From Lascolabacillus massiliensis (lineage in GTDB: Bacteria; Bacteroidota; Bacteroidia; Bacteroidales; Dysgonomonadaceae), in assembly GCF_001282625.1 (NCBI RefSeq), contig NZ_CTEJ01000001.1, positions 806,001 to 870,000 of the forward strand: DNA of 64,000 nt, written 5' to 3'. The notes beneath the pieces were generated by a model. The model did no database searches. It was not told where the DNA came from and saw nothing but the letters and a program-made list of their open reading frames with translations. Made by a program: the position numbers and the translations under genes. This document shows, in pieces, positions 53,363-63,225 of this stretch; the first letter of the stretch is position 1, and every line of letters begins with the position of its first letter.

Positions 53363-55855
53363 ATGAAGAAAAAAGGGGCTTCAAATATTAAAGTGAGTGT
53401 TATATTAAGCTATCTTTTAGTTGTTTCTGTAATGATAACAGGTCTGATAGCTTTATATAATAATCTGGTGGATTTTTCTAATAAGAAAGTACGAAATGAA
53501 GATACCTCTGAATTGATTATAGTAGGTAATATTCTCTCTATGCTTTATGAGGTTGAAAGTGAGCAGGACTTGCTGACTTCTGAGGGAGCTGAACAGTATT
53601 ATGCTAAATATGATTCTCTGATACCTGCTGTGAAAAAGAACCTTGAAAGATTAAAAGAGTACACTGATGATGAAATTAGAAAAAATAAACTTGACAGTAT
53701 CAGTCTTTTAATGAAAATCAAAAGTGAGAATTTATTAGATATTTCTTCATTACTTGACTCTATTAGTAAATCTCCAAATATTATAAGAGAGACTGATAGT
53801 AGATATGTTCCAAAAGAATTAAACAGAGATATCTCAGATTATCTTGAAAAGATAAATATAAGTAATCCAAATATAGCAAGAAGTGATACAATTGTTATTA
53901 CAGGTGAGCGAAAAAGTTTTATTAATCGTGTCCGCGATGTTTTTAATGCTAAACAGGACTCTACAATAGTAATTGAAAACAAAACCCTGGTATCTGATGT
54001 AGAGTTCCGACTTATTGTGGATACAATTATTAATAAAGTTATTTATTCAGAAAGACTTGATTTAAGAAGACAAAGAGAGATTCATACAGATTTGATCAGA
54101 AGACAGGAGGTAATGAGTCAAACCAACAGAATGCTCACCTCTCAAATAGATGAATTGTTAAAGAATATTGAACATGAAGAGATTAAAAAATCACTATTAT
54201 TAATCAGTGAGAGGTCTCGAGCAATATCCAGGTCACAAAATACAATGTTTGTTGTTTCTTTGCTTTCTATAATTTTTGCAATAATTTTCGCAGTATTATT
54301 TTTAATTGATATCAATAAAAGTCATCGATATCGCATGCAATTGGAGCAATCCAATAAACGTATAACGGACTTGCTTAGCTACAGGGAGATGCTGATGCTT
54401 ACAATATCCCACGACATTAAAGCTCCTACAGGTTCAATATTGGGTTATATCGATCTTATGATTGAGGAAAAGGATAATAAGAAGAGCAATTTTTATCTCC
54501 AGAATATTAAATTATCAGCCCAAAATGTTTTACAGCTTGTTTCAACATTACTCGACTTTCATAAGCTTGATAAAGGGGGCTGGCAATTACAGGAATCAGA
54601 ATTTAGTTTATACTCTCTGATTGAGGAATCAACAAATAGCTTCAAGCCCTTGGCTGATAAAAAAGGTCTCGAGTTTAAAGTTGAAAATAAGATACCCGAA
54701 GGCATGCTATGTTTTGGTGATAATTACGTTTTATGGCATATTTTCAGTAATCTAATTTCAAATGCAGTGAAATATACCTCTCATGGTCAAATTACAATTC
54801 TTGCTAATACACATGAGACAGATTCAAAAACAGTTCTAAATTTTGCAGTTGCAGATACAGGAGAGGGAATTGACATTGAAGATCAGGAGGATATTTTCAA
54901 CGAGTTCAAGCAATTCATAAAAAATAATAACAAAGGAGAACATGTTGAAGGTAGTGGCTTGGGGCTAGCTATTACAAAAGGATTCGTAAAGGTTGTCAAC
55001 GGTGAGATTAGTTTTACTTCAACCAAAGGTGAGGGATCTGAATTTGTTGTTGAAATCCCTTTAAATGTTATTACAGATAGAGATAAAGACCGGAAAGGGT
55101 TTTCAAAATATGATGATTTGAAAGATGTGTCAATGCTTTATGTTGATGATGATCCTGTTCAATTGAAAATGATGTCAGAGATAGTCCAGAAGAAAGAAAT
55201 TAATTGTACAACTGAATCAAATCCGGATAATGTATTAGGTATTATAGATAGTAATAATTTTGATATCATTCTCATAGATATTCAATTAGGAGATAAATCA
55301 GGCTTTGATTTGGTGAGAAGTGTCAATGAAAAGCTTAGAGATCAAAATGTCGAAATTCCTGTTTTGGCACTTTCTGCCAGATCTGATATTTCTATATCGA
55401 TGATTCAAGCTGCCGGTTTTAAAGATTTCATAAGTAAACCTTTCAACTTTAATCAACTTTACGAAAAGATTTCAAAATATATAAACAGTTCTTTTATAAA
55501 CTCTTCTGAGGATTATAATCTTAAGCTAAATGGTGTAAGTGCATTAATTGAGTTTGTAAAAGATGATATTGATGCATCAAGTGAAATACTAAAATCATTT
55601 ATCAATGAAACCAAGGAAAGTGAGTTGATTCTGAAGAATGCAATAAAGGATAATGATTTTGTGAGTATCAGCAAAATTTCACATAAAATGCTGCCTCTGT
55701 TTCGCATGATAGGACATGAGAAGGTAGTCGGCATTATGGAACAGTTAGAGAGGAATAAACATGTAAGTAAGGAAGATATAAACTACTTAATGAATGCTAT
55801 AGAATATAGTATTGAAGAGGGAGTTGAACTAAGCAGTCATTTAATTAATAAATGA
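53363..55855 (+). CDS. Hybrid sensor histidine kinase with receiver and HPt domains
   Basis: The 830-residue membrane kinase has a membrane segment at about 11-31 and another at about 293-317, enclosing a helical periplasmic sensor region of about 260 residues with no known ligand motif. Next come the HisKA domain with His350 (TISHDIKAPTGS) and the HATPase (ISNAVKYTS, VADTGEGIDIED, EGSGLGLAITKGF). A receiver domain (MLYVDDDPVQL, ILIDIQLGDKSGFD, SKPFN) and a C-terminal HPt (KISHKMLPLFRMIG) complete it. The relay would run His-Asp-His to the Asp53 of the regulator encoded just upstream. Confidence 0.94.
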   Translation: MKKKGASNIKVSVILSYLLVVSVMITGLIALYNNLVDFSNKKVRNEDTSELIIVGNILSMLYEVESEQDLLTSEGAEQYYAKYDSLIPAVKKNLERLKEYTDDEIRKNKLDSISLLMKIKSENLLDISSLLDSISKSPNIIRETDSRYVPKELNRDISDYLEKINISNPNIARSDTIVITGERKSFINRVRDVFNAKQDSTIVIENKTLVSDVEFRLIVDTIINKVIYSERLDLRRQREIHTDLIRRQEVMSQTNRMLTSQIDELLKNIEHEEIKKSLLLISERSRAISRSQNTMFVVSLLSIIFAIIFAVLFLIDINKSHRYRMQLEQSNKRITDLLSYREMLMLTISHDIKAPTGSILGYIDLMIEEKDNKKSNFYLQNIKLSAQNVLQLVSTLLDFHKLDKGGWQLQESEFSLYSLIEESTNSFKPLADKKGLEFKVENKIPEGMLCFGDNYVLWHIFSNLISNAVKYTSHGQITILANTHETDSKTVLNFAVADTGEGIDIEDQEDIFNEFKQFIKNNNKGEHVEGSGLGLAITKGFVKVVNGEISFTSTKGEGSEFVVEIPLNVITDRDKDRKGFSKYDDLKDVSMLYVDDDPVQLKMMSEIVQKKEINCTTESNPDNVLGIIDSNNFDIILIDIQLGDKSGFDLVRSVNEKLRDQNVEIPVLALSARSDISISMIQAAGFKDFISKPFNFNQLYEKISKYINSSFINSSEDYNLKLNGVSALIEFVKDDIDASSEILKSFINETKESELILKNAIKDNDFVSISKISHKMLPLFRMIGHEKVVGIMEQLERNKHVSKEDINYLMNAIEYSIEEGVELSSHLINK

Positions 55856-55856
55856 T

Positions 55857-56756
55857 ATGAATCTAAAAAATGTCACAGATAAATACCGAAGATATTTACT
55901 TTTTGAGAAAGGATTATCTAAAAACACAATTGAAGCATATATCCGTGATTTAAATAAGTTGTTATTATTTATAGAAGAAGAAAAGTTATCTCTTATTTCA
56001 ATAAAAACATCCGATCTGGAGGAGTTTCTAGCTGGATTATATGATAATAATCTTTCTCCAAGATCCATGTCAAGGGTTATTTCAGCACTAAAATCATTCT
56101 TTAGGTATTTTATGCTGGATAATTACAGAGAAGATAATCCAACAGATTTGCTTGATTCACCTAAAACTGGATTGAAATTGCCAGTTGTATTATCAATTGA
56201 AGAAATAGATTCGATTCTTTCTGTGATTGATGTTTCAACCTTGGAGGGTACACGCAACTATGCTATCATTGAAACACTTTACAGTTGCGGACTGAGAGTT
56301 TCTGAAATAACTAATCTGCGTTTTTCTGACTTATATTTTGATGAAGGATTTATAAGGGTAGTGGGGAAAGGTGATAAACAGCGACTTGTTCCTATATCTG
56401 AAACAGCAATTCAAGAGATAAATAATTGGTTGATATATAGAGGTCAGATCTATATAAAGAAGGGTTATGAAGATATTGTTTTTGTAAGTTCTCGAAGAGG
56501 TACTGCATTGTCACGTATAACTGTTTTTTATTTTATTAAACAGTATGCAGAGGCTGCAGGTATCAGGAAAGATGTTAGTCCTCATGTTTTTCGTCACTCC
56601 TTTGCAACTCATCTCTTAGAGAGAGGTGCGAATATAAGAGTAATTCAGGAAATGCTTGGACATGAGAAAATAGCAACAACAGAGATTTATACTCATATAG
56701 ACAGAACTTTTTTAAGGCAGGAAATAATTGAACATCATCCAAGAAACAGAAGATAA
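55857..56756 (+). CDS. xerD: Tyrosine site-specific recombinase XerD
   Basis: XerD resolves chromosome dimers at dif with XerC. The 299-residue protein has the SAM-like N-terminal domain (FEKGLSKNTIEAYIRDLNKLL, cut in two here) and the catalytic residues Arg (CGLRVSEITNL), Lys in GKGDKQR, HxxR (SPHVFRHSFATHLLERG), His (LGHEKIATTEIYTH) and Tyr at the last block. It starts 1 base after the kinase stop. No attachment sites or mobile genes are adjacent, so it is the chromosomal recombinase. Confidence 0.93.
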   Translation: MNLKNVTDKYRRYLLFEKGLSKNTIEAYIRDLNKLLLFIEEEKLSLISIKTSDLEEFLAGLYDNNLSPRSMSRVISALKSFFRYFMLDNYREDNPTDLLDSPKTGLKLPVVLSIEEIDSILSVIDVSTLEGTRNYAIIETLYSCGLRVSEITNLRFSDLYFDEGFIRVVGKGDKQRLVPISETAIQEINNWLIYRGQIYIKKGYEDIVFVSSRRGTALSRITVFYFIKQYAEAAGIRKDVSPHVFRHSFATHLLERGANIRVIQEMLGHEKIATTEIYTHIDRTFLRQEIIEHHPRNRR

Positions 56757-56850
56757 TAGATGAATAAATCAAAATAAAAAGGAGCATTTAAAGAGAGAAG
56801 TACAGAAAAAAAGAAATCCTTAAAACAGCCGGAGCTCCAAGAATATTTCA

Positions 56851-56858
56851 TATATTTG
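56851..56858 (+). promoter_or_regulatory. Candidate -7 box for dnaN
   Basis: TATATTTG lies 27 bases before the dnaN start in the 129-base gap after xerD. A convincing -33 box is not visible. Confidence 0.4.
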
Positions 56859-56885
56859 CTAAAGAATTAAAAAAAACATACTGAC

Positions 56886-58013
56886 ATGAAATTTATAGCA
56901 TCAAGCGCTACGATGTTGAATCATCTGCAGGCAATTAGTAGAGTCATTAATTCCAAAAGTACATTACCTATACTGGACTGCTTTAAGCTGGAGTTAAAGG
57001 GTAATAAGCTTACATTGACTGCTGCAGATAGTGAAACACGTCTGGAAACATGGATTGAAGTGAATAATGCAGAAGGAGAAGGTAGTCTTGCAATCAATGC
57101 TAAAAACCTTCTGGATCCTTTACGAGAGCTTCCTGATCAACCTTTAACATTTGATATAAATGATGAAACTCTGGAGGTCTTTATTTATTACCATAACGGA
57201 AAATATAATTTTGTAGGATTAAAAGGTGATGAATATCCTGAACCAAAACCTTTGAAAGAAGAGACTTCTATGAGTCTCACAATAGAAGCAGATATGCTAA
57301 TGTCTGGAATTAACAGAACTGTTTTTGCAACTGCTGATGATGAACTCCGCCCTGTAATGAACGGAATTTACTTTGATATAACATCTGATAACCTCACATT
57401 TGTAGCATCAGATGGACATAAATTAGTTCGAGTTACAACCACCGAAGCAAAGGGTGAAGGTCGATCTTCTTTTATTCTACCTAAGAAACCTGCTAACCTA
57501 TTAAAGGCTCTTTTACCAAAGGAAACAGGTACAGTGACAATAAACTTTGATGAAAATAATGCATATATCACAATGAGTGATTATAAAATGATTTGTCGTT
57601 TTGTAGAAGGAAGATATCCGAACTATAACTCAGTGATTCCTCAAAATAACAGCAATACTGTTACATTAGACAGATTAACTCTGCTTAATGCACTAAAGAG
57701 GGTGTCCGTATTTTCAAATCCATCAATAGGATTGGTTAAATTGCAATTATCAGAAGAGAAAATAGTAATAACTGCACAAGATATTGATTTTCTCACAGCT
57801 GCAGAGGAAACAATAGTATGTTCTTACACAGGAAATGTAATGAATATAGGTTTCAAAGCTGCTTTTTTAATAGAAATATTAGATAACATTCCAAGTTCCG
57901 ATGTTAGAATTGAATTGTCTGATCCATCAAGAGCCGGACTTATTCTCCCTGTAGAACAAGAGACTAATGAAGATATGCTGACTCTTTTAATGCCGATGAT
58001 GTTAAATGACTAA
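56886..58013 (+). CDS. dnaN: DNA polymerase III sliding clamp, beta subunit
   Basis: The clamp holds polymerases and repair factors on DNA. The 375-residue protein has three clamp domains of about 120 residues. It starts with FIASSATMLNHLQAISRVINSKSTLPIL, has SDGHKLVRVTTTE at the second domain, and ends with the peptide-binding pocket strand VEQETNEDMLTLLMPMML. No dnaA is next to it, as is usual in Bacteroidetes. It is followed by the DnaQ-like exonuclease 18 bases later. Confidence 0.96.
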   Translation: MKFIASSATMLNHLQAISRVINSKSTLPILDCFKLELKGNKLTLTAADSETRLETWIEVNNAEGEGSLAINAKNLLDPLRELPDQPLTFDINDETLEVFIYYHNGKYNFVGLKGDEYPEPKPLKEETSMSLTIEADMLMSGINRTVFATADDELRPVMNGIYFDITSDNLTFVASDGHKLVRVTTTEAKGEGRSSFILPKKPANLLKALLPKETGTVTINFDENNAYITMSDYKMICRFVEGRYPNYNSVIPQNNSNTVTLDRLTLLNALKRVSVFSNPSIGLVKLQLSEEKIVITAQDIDFLTAAEETIVCSYTGNVMNIGFKAAFLIEILDNIPSSDVRIELSDPSRAGLILPVEQETNEDMLTLLMPMMLND

Positions 58014-58031
58014 TCAATTTAAAACGTTAAA

Positions 58032-58802
58032 ATGGAATTAAAGCTGAAAAACCCGTTAGTGTTTTTTGATTTAGAAACTACCGGGATCAATATAACACGT
58101 GATCGCATTATCGAAATATCTCTGTTAAAAGTTTATCCTAACGGGAAAGAAGAATCGAGAACCAGACGTATTAATCCGGAAATGCCTATCCCGCCTGAAT
58201 CAACTGCAATTCATGGTATTACAGATGAGGATGTTAAGGACTGTCCTACATTTAAACAAATTGCTAAATCACTTTCAGAAATGTTGGAGGGATGTGACAT
58301 GGCAGGATTTAATTCCAGTCGTTTTGACGTTCCAATGTTAGCAGAAGAATTTCTGAGGGCTGGAGTAGATTTTGATATAAGTAAGCGAAAATTTGTAGAT
58401 GTTCAAATAATTTTCCACAGAAAAGAGCAACGCACTCTTGAGGCAGCATATTCATTCTATTGTAATAAAAAATTAGAGAATGCACATTCTGCTGAGGCTG
58501 ATGTAATTGCTACATATGAGGTTCTAAAGTCTCAATTGGATCGATATCCTGATCTTGAGAATAGTGTGGATTCTTTATCAAAAGAATATTCAAGTTTTAA
58601 TAATAATGTTGACTTGGCAGGTCGTATCGTTTTAAACGAGAGTGGGGTAGAAGTGTTTAACTTTGGGAAACACAAAGGGAAACCTGTCTCTGAAGTGTTA
58701 AAAAATGAACCGAGTTACTACTCTTGGATGATGGATGGAGATTTTACGCTTAACACCAAACAGGTACTTACTAAGATCCGTTTGAGAGAGATGAATGGTT
58801 AA
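58032..58802 (+). CDS. DnaQ-like 3'-5' exonuclease
   Basis: The 256-residue DEDDh exonuclease has exo I FFDLETTGI, exo II in GFNSSRFDVPML, and exo III with HSAEADVIAT (His-x4-Asp). A short C-terminal domain with FNFGKHKGKPVSEVLKNEPSYYSWM is found on many such proteins (DUF3820-like) and is of unclear role. In this position after dnaN it probably provides proofreading or repair nuclease activity. Confidence 0.92.
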   Translation: MELKLKNPLVFFDLETTGINITRDRIIEISLLKVYPNGKEESRTRRINPEMPIPPESTAIHGITDEDVKDCPTFKQIAKSLSEMLEGCDMAGFNSSRFDVPMLAEEFLRAGVDFDISKRKFVDVQIIFHRKEQRTLEAAYSFYCNKKLENAHSAEADVIATYEVLKSQLDRYPDLENSVDSLSKEYSSFNNNVDLAGRIVLNESGVEVFNFGKHKGKPVSEVLKNEPSYYSWMMDGDFTLNTKQVLTKIRLREMNG

Positions 58803-58815
58803 TTATTAATTTTCA

Positions 58816-59565
58816 ATGGCGCGTTTCTTTATAACACTCTCATATAACGGGAAAAACTATGTTGGTTGGCAAATACAACCTAATGGTTTAAGTGTGCAGG
58901 AAAAGCTGCAATATGCACTATCTACAATTCTTCGTTCAGAAGTTGAAGTTGTGGGTGCAGGCAGAACAGATGCAGGTGTACATGCCAGTAAAATGATAGC
59001 ACACTTTGATTGGGTTGGAGATCCTTTCTCATCTGAAGATTTGGTTTTCAAACTAAATAGTTTTCTACCTAAAGATATTGCAATCTTTTCAATAAATGAG
59101 GTAAAGCCTGATGCGCATGCACGTTTTAGCGCTATTTCCAGAACATATAAATATTATATAACAACAGAGAAAGATCCTTTTCATCATGAACTTACCTATA
59201 GAGTGAATTTTATTCCAGATATTGATAAGATGAATGCTCTTTGTCCATTATTAATACAAACAAAGGACTTTACAAGTTTTAGTAAACTTCATACTGATGT
59301 AAAAACAAATATTTGCAGTATAGAATATGCCGTCTGGAAACGAATGGGTAATTTATATGTTTTCGAAATAAAAGCAGACCGATTCTTACGCAATATGGTA
59401 AGGGCAATTGTAGGAACATTATTGGAAGCTGGCAGAGGACGACTCGACGAGAAAGGTCTCATTAGAATTATAAATGCTAAAAACAGACAAGTTGCTGGTG
59501 ATTCTGTTCCCGGAAATGCACTTTTTTTGGATAATGTGCAATATCCAGATGATATATGGAGATAA
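58816..59565 (+). CDS. truA: tRNA pseudouridine(38-40) synthase
   Basis: TruA forms pseudouridine at positions 38-40 of tRNA anticodon stems. The 249-residue protein starts with FFITLSYNGKNYVGWQIQPNG and has the catalytic Asp in GAGRTDAGVHA. AISRTYKYYI and FLRNMVRAIVGTLLEAGRG follow. The length is normal. It starts 13 bases after the exonuclease gene. Confidence 0.96.
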   Translation: MARFFITLSYNGKNYVGWQIQPNGLSVQEKLQYALSTILRSEVEVVGAGRTDAGVHASKMIAHFDWVGDPFSSEDLVFKLNSFLPKDIAIFSINEVKPDAHARFSAISRTYKYYITTEKDPFHHELTYRVNFIPDIDKMNALCPLLIQTKDFTSFSKLHTDVKTNICSIEYAVWKRMGNLYVFEIKADRFLRNMVRAIVGTLLEAGRGRLDEKGLIRIINAKNRQVAGDSVPGNALFLDNVQYPDDIWR

Positions 59566-59601
59566 AATAAGAAATTGTTGGACAGGTTTTTGAGTAAAAA
59601 G

Positions 59602-59638
59602 AAATAACGCGGAAAACTTAAAAGTTACCGCGTTATTT
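59602..59638. terminator. Bidirectional terminator between truA and rho
   Basis: AAATAACGCGG (59602-59612) and CCGCGTTATTT (59628-59638) form an eleven-base-pair stem between convergent genes. T-rich bases follow on both strands. Confidence 0.85.
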
Positions 59639-59668
59639 CTTTTATAAAAGTGTTAGTTTACTTGATTA

Positions 59669-61627
59669 TCAATCATTCATTGAGATTAAAAATTCTTCAT
59701 TGTTAGATGTACGTCTTAATCTATTAAGTAAGAATTCCATTGCTTCAACAGAGTTCATATCAGAAAGGAAGTTACGTAATACCCACATACGATTAAGAGT
59801 TTCTTCTGATAGTAGCAGGTCATCACGACGTGTACTTGAAGCTATAATATCCACAGAAGGAAAAATTCTCTTGTTGGATAATTTTCTATCAAGCTGAAGT
59901 TCCATGTTACCTGTACCTTTAAACTCTTCGAATATTACATCATCCATTTTAGAACCTGTATCGGTAAGAGCAGTAGCAATTATAGTTAGTGAACCACCAT
60001 TTTCAATATTTCTTGCTGCTCCAAAGAAGCGTTTAGGTTTGTGCAATGCATTTGCATCAACACCTCCTGAAAGTACTTTACCTGATGCCGGTTGAACTGT
60101 ATTATATGCTCTTGCTAGACGAGTGATAGAGTCTAACAGAATTACCACATCATGACCACATTCAACTAATCGTCTTGCTTTGTTAAGTACTATTTCAGCA
60201 ATTTTTACGTGATGGTCTGCAGGCTCATCAAAGGTAGACGCAATAACTTCAGCATTAACGCTACGCTCCATATCAGTTACCTCTTCAGGTCTTTCATCAA
60301 TTAGCAGTATAATCATATACACTTCAGGATGATTGTCAGCAATTGCATTGGCAATATCTTTCAGAAGAACTGTTTTACCAGTTTTAGGCTGTGCCACAAT
60401 TAATCCACGCTGACCTTTACCTATCGGCGTAAACATATCAACCACCCTGCATGAAAGATTGTCATTATGACCTTTTGTTAAATTGAATTTCTCATCCGGA
60501 AATAATGGTTTCAAATGATCAAACGGAACGCGGTCACGTACAGCATCAGGGTTGCGTCCATTTAGTCGATCTACTTTAACCAGTGGAAAAAACTTTTCAC
60601 CTTCCTTTGGAGGGCGAATTGGTCCCTCTACAACATCCCCTGTGTTAAGCCCAAACAGTCTGATCTGCGACTGAGAGACATATATATCATCTGGTGATGA
60701 CATATAGTTGTAATCAGATGAACGTAAAAATCCATAACCGTCAGACATAATTTCAAGAACGCCAGAAGCAGTTAAAATTCCATCAAAATCATAAGATGGT
60801 TCTTTTTCTTTCTGTTTCTGTGGTTGAGTAGTTAATTGAGACTTTGTCTGTTGATTTTGTTGCTGAGGTTTAGACTGAATTGGGGATGGTGTTATAAGAT
60901 CCAGAATTGACATCTTTTCAACTGGTGGGATTGCAGCACTTGCTGCTTTTTCTGATTCAGCCTCGGGGTCCTCTGCTACAACAGGTGGCAATGTTACTGG
61001 AGCAGGAGCACTCTTCTTTTCTTCATTACGATGTTTAGATGATCTAAATACCAGCTGAATTGGCCTTCCAGTTGGTTTTTGTACAGAGTCATCCTTAATT
61101 TCCTTCACATTCTCCTTTTTATCCTGGCTATTGGCAGTTGTGTTTTTAATGATTTCAGGTGTTGATTTTTCTGCCACTTTTTCTACCGCTTTATTTGGAG
61201 ATTGAGATATATTTTTTGACGGTGTGTTTTTTACACTCTGCTGGTTATCTTTCTTTTCAGTTTGAACAGAAACATTATTTGACTGATTTTGACTTTTAAT
61301 CAGATCCTTGTTGTTAGTTTCAGATTTTTCAGGTTCAGTTTTTTTTGACTCTACTTTTTTTACTGAAGCTGATTTTGATTCAGATTTATTATCTCTGTTT
61401 TTTTGGTTCTTTGTATTATTGTCAGAAGCATTTCTTCCTTTATTACCTTGTCTGGAACCACTGTCAGAGGTTAGTTTTTTAGTTTCAGCAATTGCTTGCT
61501 CATCAAGAATTTTATAGATTAGCTCCTCTTTTTTATATGCATCAGGGCGTCTTATTCCCATCTCTTTTGCAAGGACCCGTAATTCTGTTGTAAGCTTTTC
61601 ATTAAGCTCAATAATGTTATAAGCCAT
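59669..61627 (-). CDS. rho: Transcription termination factor Rho with long low-complexity insert
   Basis: The protein has 652 residues, against about 420 in E. coli. The N-terminal Rho_N helix bundle (1-55, [19 protein letters not shown]) is followed by about 220 residues rich in Ser, Lys, Asn, Gln and Pro, with no predicted fold. Then come the RNA-binding CSD domain ([17 protein letters not shown]) and the ATPase ring with Walker A in [17 protein letters not shown], Walker B in [16 protein letters not shown], and the Q/R-loop region. Bacteroidetes Rho proteins often carry such an insert. It has its own upstream leader of up to 298 bases. Confidence 0.95.
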   Translation of the reverse strand: MAYNIIELNEKLTTELRVLAKEMGIRRPDAYKKEELIYKILDEQAIAETKKLTSDSGSRQGNKGRNASDNNTKNQKNRDNKSESKSASVKKVESKKTEPEKSETNNKDLIKSQNQSNNVSVQTEKKDNQQSVKNTPSKNISQSPNKAVEKVAEKSTPEIIKNTTANSQDKKENVKEIKDDSVQKPTGRPIQLVFRSSKHRNEEKKSAPAPVTLPPVVAEDPEAESEKAASAAIPPVEKMSILDLITPSPIQSKPQQQNQQTKSQLTTQPQKQKEKEPSYDFDGILTASGVLEIMSDGYGFLRSSDYNYMSSPDDIYVSQSQIRLFGLNTGDVVEGPIRPPKEGEKFFPLVKVDRLNGRNPDAVRDRVPFDHLKPLFPDEKFNLTKGHNDNLSCRVVDMFTPIGKGQRGLIVAQPKTGKTVLLKDIANAIADNHPEVYMIILLIDERPEEVTDMERSVNAEVIASTFDEPADHHVKIAEIVLNKARRLVECGHDVVILLDSITRLARAYNTVQPASGKVLSGGVDANALHKPKRFFGAARNIENGGSLTIIATALTDTGSKMDDVIFEEFKGTGNMELQLDRKLSNKRIFPSVDIIASSTRRDDLLLSEETLNRMWVLRNFLSDMNSVEAMEFLLNRLRRTSNNEEFLISMND

Positions 61628-61925
61628 GTAGATTATTTGAAATTCGTTATGGTTATTGAATAAATGATATGTTCGAATTATATCCCGGTTTAATTACGGA
61701 GGTATCTATTCCATAAAACGTAAAAAAGCTCGGTGGATATAATTGAGTTTTGAATGAATTTGTAAATAATTAACAGTAGTATGAGTTTATTTTACTGTCG
61801 CAGATTCAAAGACAAAGGTACCATTTTTTTTTAATTCACGTAAGAACTTCACTTATTTTTTTTCTAACTGCCTTAATTTAACGTAAAATGTGATAAACAG
61901 CAAACGTTAGTAAAAATGGAAGTTA
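61628..61925. other. 298-base gap between rho and the DUF6340-like lipoprotein gene
   Basis: It is AT-rich, with no open frame of note. On the minus strand a -7-like TACCTTTG (61813-61820) could start a rho leader of about 185 bases. I saw no riboswitch-like conserved core. Confidence 0.4.
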
Positions 61926-62972
61926 TTATTCCCATAAATCAATCCTGTTGGAATTACTTCGCCTTCTTTCAATTTCGTTCATATACAACTGTGACCTTCT
62001 TCTTTCCAGTGAATTAGGTGAGGTTGATTCATTGAAAAGTTTATTTGCCTCTTTAGCCCATTCAAATGCTTCTACCATATTGTCTAACATTTCATAGGCA
62101 AGAGCTATATTACTTGCTGCTTTAGCTTTTGAAGTTTTGTTTGATTGTAAATTATAAAACGATTCCCATTTAATTATAGCATTATTCCAGTCTGCAACTT
62201 TAGCATAAGTTTCACCTTCACGCATATATTTATTCGGCATTGTATAATACCACCTGTCTTGCATTTCCCAATGAGGAGCAAAAACATTGCTCATTTTTTC
62301 TGCTGCATGGATTGCTAATAACTTCATCGCCTCTTCTCTTGAAGGCAGTTTTACTTCTGTAAACATTATATTATCCTGCAGATCAAAACCTTCCCAATAT
62401 AGACTGTCTGTGTATTGAACAGCAGGTATTTTCCCATTCATTGTAGGTAAATATACGCGGATTATTGAATAAATCTTACCCTTCAAATCAGCATATGTAG
62501 ATCCAAACTGTCTGAAATGCTCTCTCTTATTTGTTTCAATAATAAGCTTATCAAGAGATATAACAGCATCTGATCTTGTTTCACTTTTAATTTCATTCAT
62601 CCTTTCAGGAGATAGGGGTTTCTCCATAAAAAAATCAGAATCTTCTCTCAGAGGTTTACTATAATATGTTACACGCTGATAATAATCTGCCTCATCAAGA
62701 AATTGAGTTAGAGCTTCTGTATAGAAAATTGCTATACTGTCGGATGAAGCTTTTTCTCTTTCTGTACTATTGCTACCTAACTTAATTAGATCATGACCGA
62801 TTTCATCTGGCTGCTGAACAACATTATTTACGACGGCTACTCTTAGAATATTATCAGGAAGATTTACCTGAGCCGGCTCAAGTGTTTCCACTGTTAAATA
62901 TTTCAAGCCTGAGCAGCTTGAAAGCAAAATACCTATGATTGAAAATAAAATATAGTGAGAAATCTTTTTCAT
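61926..62972 (-). CDS. Lipoprotein with TPR-like C-terminus (DUF6340-like)
   Basis: I set the start at 62972 (MKKISHYILFSIIGILLSSCSG), which gives a clean lipoprotein signal; the frame is open 8 codons further upstream. The mature protein is about 330 residues. Its N-terminal domain contains ILRVAVVNNVVQQP and RSDAVISLDKLIIE. The C-terminal helical part resembles tetratricopeptide units (YAKVADWNNAIIKWESFYNL, ASNIALAYEMLDNMVEAFEWAKEA). It fits the family of Bacteroidales lipoproteins labelled DUF6340; the function is unknown. Confidence 0.85.
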   Translation of the reverse strand: MKKISHYILFSIIGILLSSCSGLKYLTVETLEPAQVNLPDNILRVAVVNNVVQQPDEIGHDLIKLGSNSTEREKASSDSIAIFYTEALTQFLDEADYYQRVTYYSKPLREDSDFFMEKPLSPERMNEIKSETRSDAVISLDKLIIETNKREHFRQFGSTYADLKGKIYSIIRVYLPTMNGKIPAVQYTDSLYWEGFDLQDNIMFTEVKLPSREEAMKLLAIHAAEKMSNVFAPHWEMQDRWYYTMPNKYMREGETYAKVADWNNAIIKWESFYNLQSNKTSKAKAASNIALAYEMLDNMVEAFEWAKEANKLFNESTSPNSLERRRSQLYMNEIERRRSNSNRIDLWE

Positions 62973-63178
62973 ATTATCTGTTGATCTGTTAAGCACAAAA
63001 AGAATACAACAAATATATCACATTTAATTAACATATTTGTTGAAGTAAAGGTTTTTGTAATCAGGTATAGATTATTTATAATATTTCTAACCTGATAAAT
63101 TGTTATTTTTCTTCGCACTTTGCTTTAATTTTAACTGATTTATATCATCAAAAGAACATTATGAAAAGTGATTTTTTG

Positions 63179-63186
63179 TATATTTG
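63179..63186 (+). promoter_or_regulatory. Candidate -7 box for etfB
   Basis: TATATTTG lies 39 bases before the etfB ATG, in the 253-base gap between divergent genes. No clear -33 box is found. Nothing else in the gap stands out. Confidence 0.45.
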
Positions 63187-63225
63187 TACTTTTATGAAAA
63201 ACTTATAATTGAAACAATCTTAAAG

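Noticed and set aside
55857-56756. Tyrosine recombinase as a sign of an integrated element
   Set aside because: Sequence and length match the chromosomal XerD; no tRNA-end repeats, excisionase or cargo genes are adjacent.
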